The notes under the pieces are model-generated. The model was not told the DNA's origin and ran no database searches. It saw nothing but the letters and a program-made list of their open reading frames with translations. From Deferribacteraceae bacterium (GTDB lineage: Bacteria; Chrysiogenota; Deferribacteres; Deferribacterales; Deferrivibrionaceae), in assembly GCA_020054865.1 (NCBI GenBank), contig JAIHAR010000023.1:1-32247 (forward strand): a stretch of 32,247 nucleotides of DNA. The letters are read 5' to 3'. The position numbers were made by a program, and so were the translations under genes. Shown piece by piece: positions 1 through 7,011 of the stretch. Position 1 is the stretch's first letter. The number at the start of each line of letters is the position of its first letter.

Positions 1-443
1 AGTATGTGATATGCACCGCTAAAAAGACTTTCATCCGAATTTTCAAAGCCAGAAACTTCTTTGCCTGCAATCGGATGACCCCCTATAAAATTTAAATTGA
101 GGTTTTTTGCCTTTTTGCAGATACTCGATTTTGTGCTGCAGGCATCTGTTACAAATGTCTTTACATTCTTTTTTGCCAAAAAATCAAGAAACTCAAGGGC
201 AGCATTTATAGGAAGACAAATATAAATCAAATCTGGGGCAAATTTTACAAATTCATTTAAATTATCTGTAATCCCTTCAAATATAAATGATTCAGCAGCT
301 TCAGCAATGCAATCCACACTTTTGTCAAATCCGAAAATCTTTATCCCCCTGGAGCTAAAAGCCTTCGCAAGTGACCCGCCAATAAGTCCAAGACCAACGA
401 TACCTACAGATTTAAAAAAATTATTTTCTTTATGGGCAGTCAA
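1..443 (-). CDS. tyrA: Prephenate dehydrogenase, N-terminal part (cut by window edge)
   Basis: Oxidative decarboxylation of prephenate to 4-hydroxyphenylpyruvate, on the tyrosine branch. Translating the minus strand gives a Rossmann NAD(P)-binding start, VGLGLIGGS at about residues 16-24, a run ending in a beta strand and LP, and the family's GGHPIAGKE segment near the cut edge. About 147 codons are visible; the C-terminal helical dimerisation domain lies outside the window. There is no ATG or GTG before the dinucleotide fold. The TTG at 443-441 follows an AGAGGA Shine-Dalgarno sequence that overlaps the aroF stop, and an in-frame TAG lies just upstream, so TTG is the best start. It is the last visible gene of pheA-hisC-aroF-tyrA. 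The family assignment is firm; cofactor preference (NAD or NADP) and any prephenate/arogenate preference cannot be read. Confidence 0.9.
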   Translation of the reverse strand, partial: MTAHKENNFFKSVGIVGLGLIGGSLAKAFSSRGIKIFGFDKSVDCIAEAAESFIFEGITDNLNEFVKFAPDLIYICLPINAALEFLDFLAKKNVKTFVTDACSTKSSICKKAKNLNLNFIGGHPIAGKEVSGFENSDESLFSGAYHI

Positions 444-447
444 ATAT

Positions 448-1467
448 CTATTCCTCTATGTGTTTTTCAACAGTAGCTGCAATAATTTTTACTCTTTTCA
501 TCAAAATGTCAAACTCATCCGGAGTAATGGACTGGTCTCCATCACTCATTGCCTCCGAAGGCTTTGGATGCACCTCAATCATCAGGCCATCAGCACCTGC
601 AGCAATCGCAGCCTGAGCCATAGGAAGTATGCAATCCCTTCTTCCTGTGCCATGACTTGGGTCAACCACCACAGGCAAGTGGCACATCCCTTTTATGACT
701 GGCACGGCTGATAAATCGAGAAGATTTCGTGTTTCACTGTCAAAACTTCTAATCCCTCTTTCGCAAAGAATAACATTATAGTTGCCTTCAGAAGCGATAT
801 ACTCTGCAGCCATGAGAAATTCTTTGATTGTGGCACAAAGCCCCCGTTTCAACATGCAAGGAATTCCTGATTTCCCCACCTCTTTCAGCAATCTGAAATT
901 TTGCATATTCCTGGCGCCAATCTGGATTATATCAGCATATTTGCCCACAAGCTCAATATCTCGCGGGTCCATAAGTTCCGTTATGACAAGCATACCAAAC
1001 TGGTCAGCAGCTTGTCTCAAATATTTTAACCCCTCTTCACCAAGCCCCTGAAACGCATATGGAGAGGTTCTTGGTTTGAAAGCCCCCCCGCGCAGAATTC
1101 TTGCTCCCGAAGCATAAACCCTTGACGCAACATCAAAGAGCATATCTCTATTTTCCACCGAACATGGTCCTGCCATGACGACACTGTGTCTTCCGCCAAT
1201 TTTTATCCCTTTAATATTCAGTACAGATTCTTCCTTTTTAAATTCGCTGCTTACAAGCTTAAAAGGTTTGAATACCGGCACAACCTTTTCCACACCGGGA
1301 AATGAACTCAAAGGCTTATCCCTCAAAACAGATTCATCCCCCACAAGACCTATTACAGTCTTGCCTTCATTTTCATAAATATGCGTTTTAAAGCCGTAAG
1401 ACTCAAGCTTTTCCACCAAAAACTGCAAATCAGCCTGATTAACATCTTTTTTCAAAACTATTATCAT
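448..1467 (-). CDS. aroF: 3-deoxy-7-phosphoheptulonate synthase (DAHP synthase, type I-beta with N-terminal regulatory domain)
   Basis: Condenses phosphoenolpyruvate and erythrose 4-phosphate in the first step of the shikimate pathway, in the cytoplasm. The 339-residue protein has an N-terminal ferredoxin-like domain (about 1-65, starting MIIVLKKDV), as in the Thermotoga-type enzymes, where it mediates feedback inhibition by tyrosine or phenylalanine. The TIM-barrel follows, with MAGPCSVEN near residue 99, GGAFKPRTSPYAFQG near 127, the CxRG loop (LCERGIRSF), VVDPSHGTGRR and the C-terminal metal-site EVHP. Length and motif order match the family. It starts two bases after the hisC stop and ends five bases before the tyrA start, so it belongs to the same transcript. 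Committed-step control by end products is expected from the extra domain but was not tested here. Confidence 0.96.
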   Translation of the reverse strand: MIIVLKKDVNQADLQFLVEKLESYGFKTHIYENEGKTVIGLVGDESVLRDKPLSSFPGVEKVVPVFKPFKLVSSEFKKEESVLNIKGIKIGGRHSVVMAGPCSVENRDMLFDVASRVYASGARILRGGAFKPRTSPYAFQGLGEEGLKYLRQAADQFGMLVITELMDPRDIELVGKYADIIQIGARNMQNFRLLKEVGKSGIPCMLKRGLCATIKEFLMAAEYIASEGNYNVILCERGIRSFDSETRNLLDLSAVPVIKGMCHLPVVVDPSHGTGRRDCILPMAQAAIAAGADGLMIEVHPKPSEAMSDGDQSITPDEFDILMKRVKIIAATVEKHIEE

Positions 1468-1469
1468 AA

Positions 1470-2567
1470 TTATTTTCCCAAAACCTTTTTCAACTTTTCT
1501 ATAAAAAAGTTATTTTCACTTTCAGTGCCGATAGATACTCTCACATATTCTGCCAAACCAGGTCCAAGATATCTGACAATAACACCTTCTTTTAAAAGCT
1601 CATCAAACACCCTTTTCCCATCACCGACATTAACAAGAATAAAATTGGCCTGAGTAGGAATGTATTTCAGTCCCAAATTGTTAAACTCTTTGTAAAGATA
1701 AATTTTGCCTTCTCTGTTTGTTTTTATCGACCTTCTCAGGAAATCCGTATCATCAAGAGCAGCAGTGGCAGCAATTTGTGCAAGCATATTTACATTAAAG
1801 GGCTGCCTTACCCTGTTTAACATATCTATCCCTTCTGCATCGCCAATTGCATATCCTACTCTAAATGCCGCCAGACCATACGCCTTTGAAAATGTTCTCA
1901 TAATGACAAGATTTTTATATTTTTTCAGCAATTTAAGAGAGTCAGGATAATCCCCTGCATCCACATATTCTATATAGGCTTCATCCAGTGCGACGATTAT
2001 GTCATCTCTGACACTTTCAAGAAAGTCTACCAGCAAATCTTCGCTAAAATATGTACCTGTGGGGTTGTTGGGATTTGCAAGGAAAACAATTCTCGTTTTG
2101 TCAGTTACCGCATTCTTTAACCCCTCAAAATCCATTTCAAAACCTTCTTTCATCTTTACCCAGTCACACCTGCTCCCTGCAGCCTGCGCAATAATACCGT
2201 AAACTGAAAACGATGGTGCATATGACAAAACTGTCTCCCCATTTTTTACAAAAGTCCTTATCAACAGCTCGATTATTTCGTTTGAGCCAGTCCCAAAAAT
2301 TAATTCATTTTTCTTCACACCAAGCTTTTCAGCAAGCTTTTCCCTCAGGTAGTAGGCATCGCCCAACGGGTATCTGTTCATTTCATGCAAGTTTTCTATT
2401 ATAGCCTGTTTTGCTTTTTCAGGAATCCCCAGAGGGTTTTCATTTGAGGCAAGTTTAACAGCCTTTTTTATTCCAAGCTCCCTTTCAAGCTCTTTTATAG
2501 GTTTGCCAGGCTGATAAGGTATTAAATCTGCGATATTTTTTCCTGCAAGTTTTTTGTAGTCTATCAT
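1470..2567 (-). CDS. hisC: HisC-family PLP aminotransferase, probably acting on aromatic keto acids
   Basis: Fold-type I PLP aminotransferase of 365 residues in the histidinol-phosphate aminotransferase family. Visible landmarks are SNENPLG near 41-47, the ANPNNPTG motif at 164-171, the LDEAYIEY aspartate region near 194-201 and the Schiff-base lysine in TFSKAYG (K228). The ATG overlaps the pheA stop by four bases. Its place between pheA and aroF/tyrA, with no his gene in view, suggests it transaminates phenylpyruvate and 4-hydroxyphenylpyruvate, perhaps in addition to imidazole-acetol phosphate. HisC paralogues with aromatic activity are well established in several phyla. The family is certain; the physiological substrate is inferred from context. 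Confidence 0.9.
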   Translation of the reverse strand: MIDYKKLAGKNIADLIPYQPGKPIKELERELGIKKAVKLASNENPLGIPEKAKQAIIENLHEMNRYPLGDAYYLREKLAEKLGVKKNELIFGTGSNEIIELLIRTFVKNGETVLSYAPSFSVYGIIAQAAGSRCDWVKMKEGFEMDFEGLKNAVTDKTRIVFLANPNNPTGTYFSEDLLVDFLESVRDDIIVALDEAYIEYVDAGDYPDSLKLLKKYKNLVIMRTFSKAYGLAAFRVGYAIGDAEGIDMLNRVRQPFNVNMLAQIAATAALDDTDFLRRSIKTNREGKIYLYKEFNNLGLKYIPTQANFILVNVGDGKRVFDELLKEGVIVRYLGPGLAEYVRVSIGTESENNFFIEKLKKVLGK

Positions 2568-3634
2568 TTTTCCCCCTTCGGATATGAACCTAATATTTTA
2601 AAAAAAGAAACCTCTTTACTAAATTTGTCAATCGACTCTTTTATCCTGTTATCCTTATAATGTCCATCAATATCCACATAAAAAACATATTCCCATGCCT
2701 TCATCTTGGAAGGCCTTGATTCGATTTTGGTCATATTGATTCCATTTTCTGCAAATGATTTCAATGCCTGATAAAGTGAACCAGCCCTATGGGTAACAGA
2801 AAATACAAGGGATGTTTTGTCATTGCCGGTAATTTCAGGCTCAAAATTGCCTATTATAAGAAATCTTGTATAGTTATTTGTAAAATCTTCTATACTTTTA
2901 CTTACTATTTTTAGGCCATAAACAATTTCAGACATTTCAGAGGCAATAGCTGCAGCAGTTTCATCCTTTGAGGCAATCTCAGCGGCTTTGGCGGTTGACT
3001 CCACTTCGATTATCGGGACATTGCCTGCCTCACGCAAGAGCCACTTTCTGCACTGAGCTATCGCATGAGGATGAGAATATATTCTTTTTACATCTTCAAG
3101 CTTACCTGTTTTGTTCATCAAATGGTGACTCACTTCAAGATAAACTTCACCGCAAATTTTTAAGTTTGAATTCATAAACATATCAAGGGTATGATTTACC
3201 ACCCCCTCCAGCGAATTTTCAATAGGTATAATACCGTAATCGCACCTTTTTTTCTCAACATCCTCAAAAACTTCCGGGATACTTCTTGACGCCAGCAGTT
3301 TTGCCGAAAGTCCAAAATGCTTAATCCCTGCAAGGTGCGTAAAAGTCCCTTCAGGACCAAGATATGCAATTTTTTGAACCTCTTCCAATGAAAGGGACGC
3401 TGATATAATTTCCCTGAAAACGCTCTTGAGAGATTCATTAGGAAAAGGCCCCTTATTGATAGATTTCAGCCTCTCATAAATCGCCTTCTCCCTGGATGGC
3501 ACATACAGCGGCTTATTTTGGGACTGCTTTATTTTGCCAATTTCTATAACGCATTTTGCTCTTTTATTGAGAAGCTCCAGGATGTTATCGTCAATTTGGT
3601 CGATTTCCTGTCTCAATTCATCAATACTTTTCAT
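2564..3634 (-). CDS. pheA: Bifunctional chorismate mutase / prephenate dehydratase (P-protein)
   Basis: Converts chorismate to prephenate and on to phenylpyruvate. The 356 residues hold an AroQ-type chorismate mutase (about 1-85; KSIDELRQEIDQIDDNILELLNKRAK with the basic residues of the active site), a prephenate dehydratase domain (about 92-272; IAYLGPEGTFTHLA, GIIPIENSLEGVV, and NNYTRFLIIG with the catalytic Thr-Arg-Phe) and a C-terminal ACT domain (about 280-355; ESRPSKMKAWEY, the phenylalanine-binding signature). It is the first gene of the aromatic operon. An AGGGA sequence lies seven bases before the ATG. No leader peptide rich in Phe codons or T-box was seen upstream, so control is more likely through ACT-domain feedback than attenuation. 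Confidence 0.97.
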   Translation of the reverse strand: MKSIDELRQEIDQIDDNILELLNKRAKCVIEIGKIKQSQNKPLYVPSREKAIYERLKSINKGPFPNESLKSVFREIISASLSLEEVQKIAYLGPEGTFTHLAGIKHFGLSAKLLASRSIPEVFEDVEKKRCDYGIIPIENSLEGVVNHTLDMFMNSNLKICGEVYLEVSHHLMNKTGKLEDVKRIYSHPHAIAQCRKWLLREAGNVPIIEVESTAKAAEIASKDETAAAIASEMSEIVYGLKIVSKSIEDFTNNYTRFLIIGNFEPEITGNDKTSLVFSVTHRAGSLYQALKSFAENGINMTKIESRPSKMKAWEYVFYVDIDGHYKDNRIKESIDKFSKEVSFFKILGSYPKGEK

Positions 3635-3713
3635 ATTCTATCCCTTAAACATTTTGACAACAAATACCAAAAAGTTAAAAATTATTCAACTTTTTTTAAT
3701 AACTTTACAACTC

Positions 3714-3783
3714 ACTCATCACCCATCACCCATTACCCATCATCATTCACCATTCACCATTCACTATTCACTATTCACGGTTC
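3714..3783. repeat. Degenerate heptanucleotide tandem repeat, ten units
   Basis: Ten consecutive 7-base units stay in strict phase. The left block is of the type ACCCATC and the right block of the type ACCATTC grading into ACTATTC; read on the minus strand these are GATGGGT and GAATGGT/GAATAGT. Unit length never changes although the bases drift. That argues for replication slippage or directed copying rather than chance. There are no spacers, so it is not CRISPR. It sits just upstream of pheA on the minus strand. Confidence 0.85.
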
Positions 3784-3940
3784 CTAAATCACCTATTAAC
3801 CCTATCTCTAAAACACTCTTTTAAAAATCAGCCCTATTTTTTTCTAAATAGCTAAGAATAACATTTGATTAGACTTAACAAAAGATTAGCAAACTATCTA
3901 CCAAAAACCTGTTATTTATTTTAAATAATTTAATTTATTA

Positions 3941-3968
3941 TTGACTATGAAAAATAATTTATTATTAT
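3941..3968 (+). promoter_or_regulatory. Sigma-70-type promoter for the candidate small RNA
   Basis: TTGACT at 3941-3946 and TATTAT at 3963-3968 each match consensus at five of six positions and are separated by 16 bases. Predicted initiation is near 3975. No ORF follows before an intrinsic terminator about 50-77 bases downstream, which is why it is paired with a small RNA rather than a gene. Confidence 0.55.
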
Positions 3969-3974
3969 ACGCAC

Positions 3975-4052
3975 AAGATTTAGGACATCCTCCCAATAGT
4001 AATAGATTAACTCCCCCAAACTTGCCCCTTTTTTAAGGGGCATTTTATTTTT
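3975..4052 (+). ncRNA. Candidate small RNA with two C-rich single-stranded motifs
   Basis: A strong promoter-like pair lies immediately upstream and a textbook intrinsic terminator ends the segment, giving a predicted transcript of about 75-80 nucleotides with no plausible coding capacity. Between them are two C-rich tracts, CATCCTCCC near 3986-3994 and CTCCCCC at 4011-4017, in an otherwise A/U-rich and apparently unpaired 5' part. CCUCC is the complement of a Shine-Dalgarno core, a design known from trans-acting sRNAs that mask ribosome binding sites. No known family was recognised. Targets and expression are inference. Confidence 0.45.
4023..4052 (+). terminator. Intrinsic terminator of the candidate small RNA
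   Basis: An eight-base-pair stem (TGCCCCTT pairing with AAGGGGCA), a four-base T loop, and a T-rich tail TTTTATTTTT. The tail is on the plus strand only, so it serves plus-strand transcription. No gene ends upstream of it on that strand. Confidence 0.8.
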
Positions 4053-4235
4053 GCTAACACTTTCAAATATACTATTTAAATATGCCATTTTTCTTTGAAA
4101 TAACAAAAACTGACATCACCCATTTTTATATAAGAAAATATATTTGACAGGTATTTATAATTGCTAATGCCCCCAAAATGTTGTATGATGATTTTAACAA
4201 AAAAAGCAACAATAACAACAAAATGGAGGCAGTTT

Positions 4236-4277
4236 ATGATAGGTGAAATTAGTTTAATTTACAATTTTGGAGGATAA
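4236..4277 (+). CDS. Possible 13-residue leader peptide ahead of the pilin gene
   Basis: A GGAGG sequence at 4225-4229 lies six bases before an ATG that opens MIGEISLIYNFGG and a TAA. The last two codons of this mini-ORF (GGA GGA) form the Shine-Dalgarno sequence of the next ATG (4279), and its TAA ends one base before that ATG. The arrangement looks like translational coupling. It could equally be a chance ORF in a 5' leader. There is no homology argument at this length. Confidence 0.35.
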   Translation: MIGEISLIYNFGG

Positions 4278-4296
4278 TATGCTGGAGGTAATTTTT

Positions 4297-4752
4297 ATGA
4301 AAAAAGGTTTTACATTGATTGAGCTGATTATCGTTATAGTAATCATTGGTATCCTTGCCGCAGTAGTAGCGCCTAAATTTGCTAATATTTCAAAGGATGC
4401 AAAAATATCTGTCGTTAAAGGTCTTGGTGGAGCAGTTAATGCTGCAAAAGATATTGTAAGGGCTAAATGGCTTATTCAGGATAATCAAAGCAGGTCTTGG
4501 GTTGTTGATGGTGATAATATTACTGTTGTTTCTACAGGTTACCCATCTGACAATGCTACAGGCATTGCCTTGGCTGTTGATTTTGATACAGATAAGTTTG
4601 ATAATGGAACAATATCTAATAATGCTTATTATTTCGCATACAAAGGGACTACAACACCAACAACTGCCACAGAAATTGATTGCGGTGTAATTTACGATGT
4701 AAATAATGATAATTCTACAAAAGTGATAATTGGTACTGACGGCTGTAAATAA
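4297..4752 (+). CDS. Type IV pilin-like protein (class III prepilin leader)
   Basis: Major or minor pilin-type subunit exported to the inner membrane and assembled into a type IV pilus or pseudopilus. From ATG 4297 the precursor starts MKKGFTLIEL: a short leader cleaved after Gly4, methylatable Phe1 and Glu5 in the mature form, followed by a hydrophobic helix of about 20 residues (IIVIVIIGILAAVVAPKFA). The 151-residue length and the two C-terminal cysteines, about 21 residues apart (DCGV ... TDGC), fit a disulfide-bounded D-region. GGAGG lies eight bases before the ATG. An in-frame ATG at 4279 with its own GGAGG would give a longer leader (MLEVIFMKKG). It is followed by an intrinsic terminator, so it is monocistronic here, with no pilus assembly genes adjacent. 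Major pilin versus pseudopilin cannot be decided. Confidence 0.88.
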   Translation: MKKGFTLIELIIVIVIIGILAAVVAPKFANISKDAKISVVKGLGGAVNAAKDIVRAKWLIQDNQSRSWVVDGDNITVVSTGYPSDNATGIALAVDFDTDKFDNGTISNNAYYFAYKGTTTPTTATEIDCGVIYDVNNDNSTKVIIGTDGCK

Positions 4753-4770
4753 TTTTAAATCCAAGTTTTA

Positions 4771-4798
4771 AAGCGGCCCTTTTCGGGTCGCTTTTTTA
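4771..4798 (+). terminator. Intrinsic terminator of the pilin gene
   Basis: An eight-pair stem (AGCGGCCC with GGGTCGCT, one G-U pair), a five-base loop and a run of six T. It starts 19 bases after the pilin stop, and its tail runs into the 3' end of the opposing DUF167 gene. Confidence 0.85.
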
Positions 4799-5057
4799 TC
4801 TTTCCAGAGTCTGCCTTATTTCATCAAGACTCATTTCGATGGGGATTTCAATTATTTTATCTCTCCCCTTTTCACCGCTTAAGATTTTGACAGATGATTT
4901 GCTCAATTTAATTTTTTGAAATAAATTTGATTACCTCTTTGTTTGCAGCTCCATCTACCGGAGGGGATGAAACCTTTATTTTCAGGATATTTTCATAGTA
5001 ATACCCTGCAGCTTCAGTCTTCTTGGCATTAGGCTGGACATGAATCTTAAACTTCAT
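4796..5057 (-). pseudogene. DUF167 (YggU-like) protein, interrupted by a frameshift in an A6 run
   Basis: The first frame runs from ATG 5057 for 49 residues (MKFKIHVQPNAKK ... VSSPPVDGAANKEVIKFISK), with the DUF167 core signature PPVDGAAN, then meets a TAA at 4910-4908. The rest of the family, SKSSVKILSGEKGRDK and then a C-terminal helix ending in ER and a TAA at 4798-4796, continues in the next frame without other lesions. The break falls at six A residues (minus strand, 4917-4912). Losing one A or gaining two would give one uninterrupted protein of about 86 residues. The start overlaps the end of the upstream ATPase-PilZ gene by 11 bases, implying coupling. Causes could be a real recent mutation, a homopolymer sequencing error or slippage decoding. 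The molecular function of DUF167 is unknown. Confidence 0.75.
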
Positions 5058-7005
5058 CTGGACGGTTTACAACACCTGTGTCTTGATAGTAAACACTGTT
5101 TAGAAGAAGTGTTTGAAGATTCTCTTTTATATTAAATTCAACACATTCGAGCCCTTCATTTATAAAAAACTCCCCTTCCTTTAAATTCATCAAAATATAA
5201 AATGATTGATACGGGTCAAAATCTTTGTAAACTGCATTTACAACCTTTGAATCTTTAATGAAAATCTGCCCCGAAGCGGTGCTTGTAAGCACTTCTACTG
5301 TTAATTCCCTGCGAAGTCCACACAAAAACTGTATCAACTCACTCATACTTATATTGCTTATTTCGCCTGAGAAAAATTTATCTGAAGCAATATTTTCGGT
5401 CTCCCCAAGAATACTTTTATAAATATTTATGAAACTTTCAATCCGTCTGAAAAAGATTTTCGGAAGCTCAACAAATTCAACACCATACCTGTTATTTTCT
5501 CTGATATTTTTGATTTTAGCTTTGACATTTTCTATCTTTTTACCGTTTGGCAGTGAAAAACTAACAATAATCCCCTCATTTATGTCAAGGGGATATGATG
5601 TCTCGAGAAGTGCTCCATTCACGCTCAAATCAAGAATTGAGCCTGAAAATGTCTTAATGTTTTTGTAATTTATACTGCAGGCAATATTTACCGGTATCCT
5701 CTTGCTGCCACGAAGGGAGTATTCTGTGTAGTCCTGCGGATAACTTATATTTATCAGCGATGAATTTGGCTCAAACCCTTTTATAAGACTCGTTTCAAAC
5801 TCTATAAGTTTATCCTGAAAAGAATAACGAGCCGTAACCTTTTCATAGTAATCAAAAAGTCTGCGAATTTCCTTCCGTGACTCAATAATCAGGTATTGCC
5901 CAAGACTCCAACCTACAATATTTGTCCCGTAAAATCTTTTTTTGTCTTCTACAAAAATAAGCTCTGTCCCTACAGCAAATTGTTTAAAAATATTCCCCTT
6001 TACAAATTCACTGGATCTTTTTCTCATATAAAGTTTGATGGTCTTGTAAAGGTTGTTTATATCCTCAAACATTTTGCTCATTGTCTTTTCCATCTGAACC
6101 AAAAAATAAGGGTCTTCAATAAAGTCTGATTCCACTGCAGGCTGATTTACCGGTGAATCTGCAGGGACCAAATTGGTATTTTCAGCCATCATTGACTCTT
6201 TTTCTTCAATATACTGCTCAAAAAAGTTTTCAATATCAGATTTTGAATCAACATTTTTTGCAACCTGGTCAGCATAATATTTAAAAAATCTGGTGACTTG
6301 AGAGTTAGGATAAAGCAAAACTATAGGTATTTGCCTGTTTACAGACTCTGTAAAGTTTTCATCTTCAGGCAAAGGTCCAAGTAGATTTATTTTTATGCCC
6401 AAAAACTTACCCACCGTCTCCTTGAATTTATCAAAAACATTGTGGGTCTGTGTTTTGGATTTTGCCCTGTTTACAAGGACATCAATCTCTTTATTGATAT
6501 TTTTTTCCTTGAGCGTCTTAAGCATCCCATATGCATCTTTTATGGATGTAACTTCAGGGATAATTATTAAAATTACGCTGTCAGCAAGTTTAATAAAACT
6601 AATCACTTCATCAGAAACACCAGCGCCAGTATCAATAATCAAAAAATCAGATTTGTCTTTTAGTTTACCTATCTCCCCCAAAAGTTTCTTTTTATCTTTT
6701 GAACTAAGATTGGCAAGCCTTGCCACCCCTTTACCTGCAGGAATAATCGAAAGGTTTGGTATCTCTTTTTTCTTAAGTAAAATATCGTTAATACTTGTAT
6801 CATCATTAATAATATCTTCAATCGTCTTTTTAGGCAATTCACCAAACAGCAAATCTGCATTTCCAAGGGCAAGGTCGGCATCAAAAAGAATAGTATTGTA
6901 CCCTTGCCGGGCAAGACAGATGCTCAAGTTTATACAAAAATTGCTCTTTCCTACCCCTCCCTTACCGCTTGTAACAGCTAATACTTTACAATTTTTACTT
7001 TTCAT
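5047..7005 (-). CDS. MinD/FlhG-like ATPase fused to YcgR-N, PilZ and PATAN/DUF4388 domains
   Basis: From ATG 7005 the protein has 652 residues. Residues 7-255 form a ParA/MinD-type ATPase: deviant Walker A SGKGGVGKS (13-21), switch DADLALGNAD (42-51) and Walker B LIIDTGAG (D125), most like FlhG/FleN. After a linker (about 255-310), residues 340-425 resemble the YcgR-type PilZ N-terminal domain (VGTELIFVEDKKRFYGT). Residues 430-535 are a PilZ domain with both c-di-GMP motifs intact: RGSKR (R432 and R436) and DLSVNG (459-464). Residues 545-635 match PATAN/DUF4388 (FSGEISNISMSELIQFL ... GQIFIKDSKVVNAVY). An upstream in-frame ATG at 7044 exists but lies in the promoter, and the -10 box ends six bases before ATG 7005, so a leaderless mRNA is likely. 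A role in positioning or braking a surface machine under c-di-GMP control is inferred. Confidence 0.85.
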   Translation of the reverse strand: MKSKNCKVLAVTSGKGGVGKSNFCINLSICLARQGYNTILFDADLALGNADLLFGELPKKTIEDIINDDTSINDILLKKKEIPNLSIIPAGKGVARLANLSSKDKKKLLGEIGKLKDKSDFLIIDTGAGVSDEVISFIKLADSVILIIIPEVTSIKDAYGMLKTLKEKNINKEIDVLVNRAKSKTQTHNVFDKFKETVGKFLGIKINLLGPLPEDENFTESVNRQIPIVLLYPNSQVTRFFKYYADQVAKNVDSKSDIENFFEQYIEEKESMMAENTNLVPADSPVNQPAVESDFIEDPYFLVQMEKTMSKMFEDINNLYKTIKLYMRKRSSEFVKGNIFKQFAVGTELIFVEDKKRFYGTNIVGWSLGQYLIIESRKEIRRLFDYYEKVTARYSFQDKLIEFETSLIKGFEPNSSLINISYPQDYTEYSLRGSKRIPVNIACSINYKNIKTFSGSILDLSVNGALLETSYPLDINEGIIVSFSLPNGKKIENVKAKIKNIRENNRYGVEFVELPKIFFRRIESFINIYKSILGETENIASDKFFSGEISNISMSELIQFLCGLRRELTVEVLTSTASGQIFIKDSKVVNAVYKDFDPYQSFYILMNLKEGEFFINEGLECVEFNIKENLQTLLLNSVYYQDTGVVNRPDEV

Positions 7006-7011
7006 AATAGA

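Larger units (their letters stand above)
3635..4235. other. Long intergenic region between pheA and the pilin gene
   Basis: This 600-base stretch has no convincing protein-coding ORF. Open frames across 3518-3824 exist only because the heptamer repeat lacks stops in some frames. It contains a 70-base heptanucleotide repeat (3714-3783), about 150 bases of plain AT-rich DNA with nothing recognisable (3784-3940), a strong promoter-like pair (3941-3968), a short candidate transcript with an intrinsic terminator (to 4052), and further AT-rich DNA (4053-4224) that should contain the pilin promoter. The pilin promoter could not be fixed. TTGACA at 4144-4149 has no good -10 at proper spacing, and TATAAT at 4156-4161 has no good -35. 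Confidence 0.6.

Noticed and set aside
3714-3783. CRISPR array
   Set aside because: The unit is only seven bases with no spacers and no cas gene nearby; it is a simple tandem repeat.
3518-3824. Two plus-strand ORFs of about 90 residues rich in His, Ser, Pro and Thr
   Set aside because: They arise from the heptamer repeat and the 5' end of pheA read antisense; there is no RBS and no family resemblance.
4144-4168. Sigma-54 promoter for the pilin gene
   Set aside because: A GG and a GC are present but 11 bases apart instead of the required 10, and the TGGCAC element is missing. The promoter type remains undecided.
4790-5060. Programmed frameshift in the DUF167 gene as a confident call
   Set aside because: The A6 run could support slippage, but no stimulatory structure was recognised and a sequencing or mutational indel is simpler; it is kept only as a finding.
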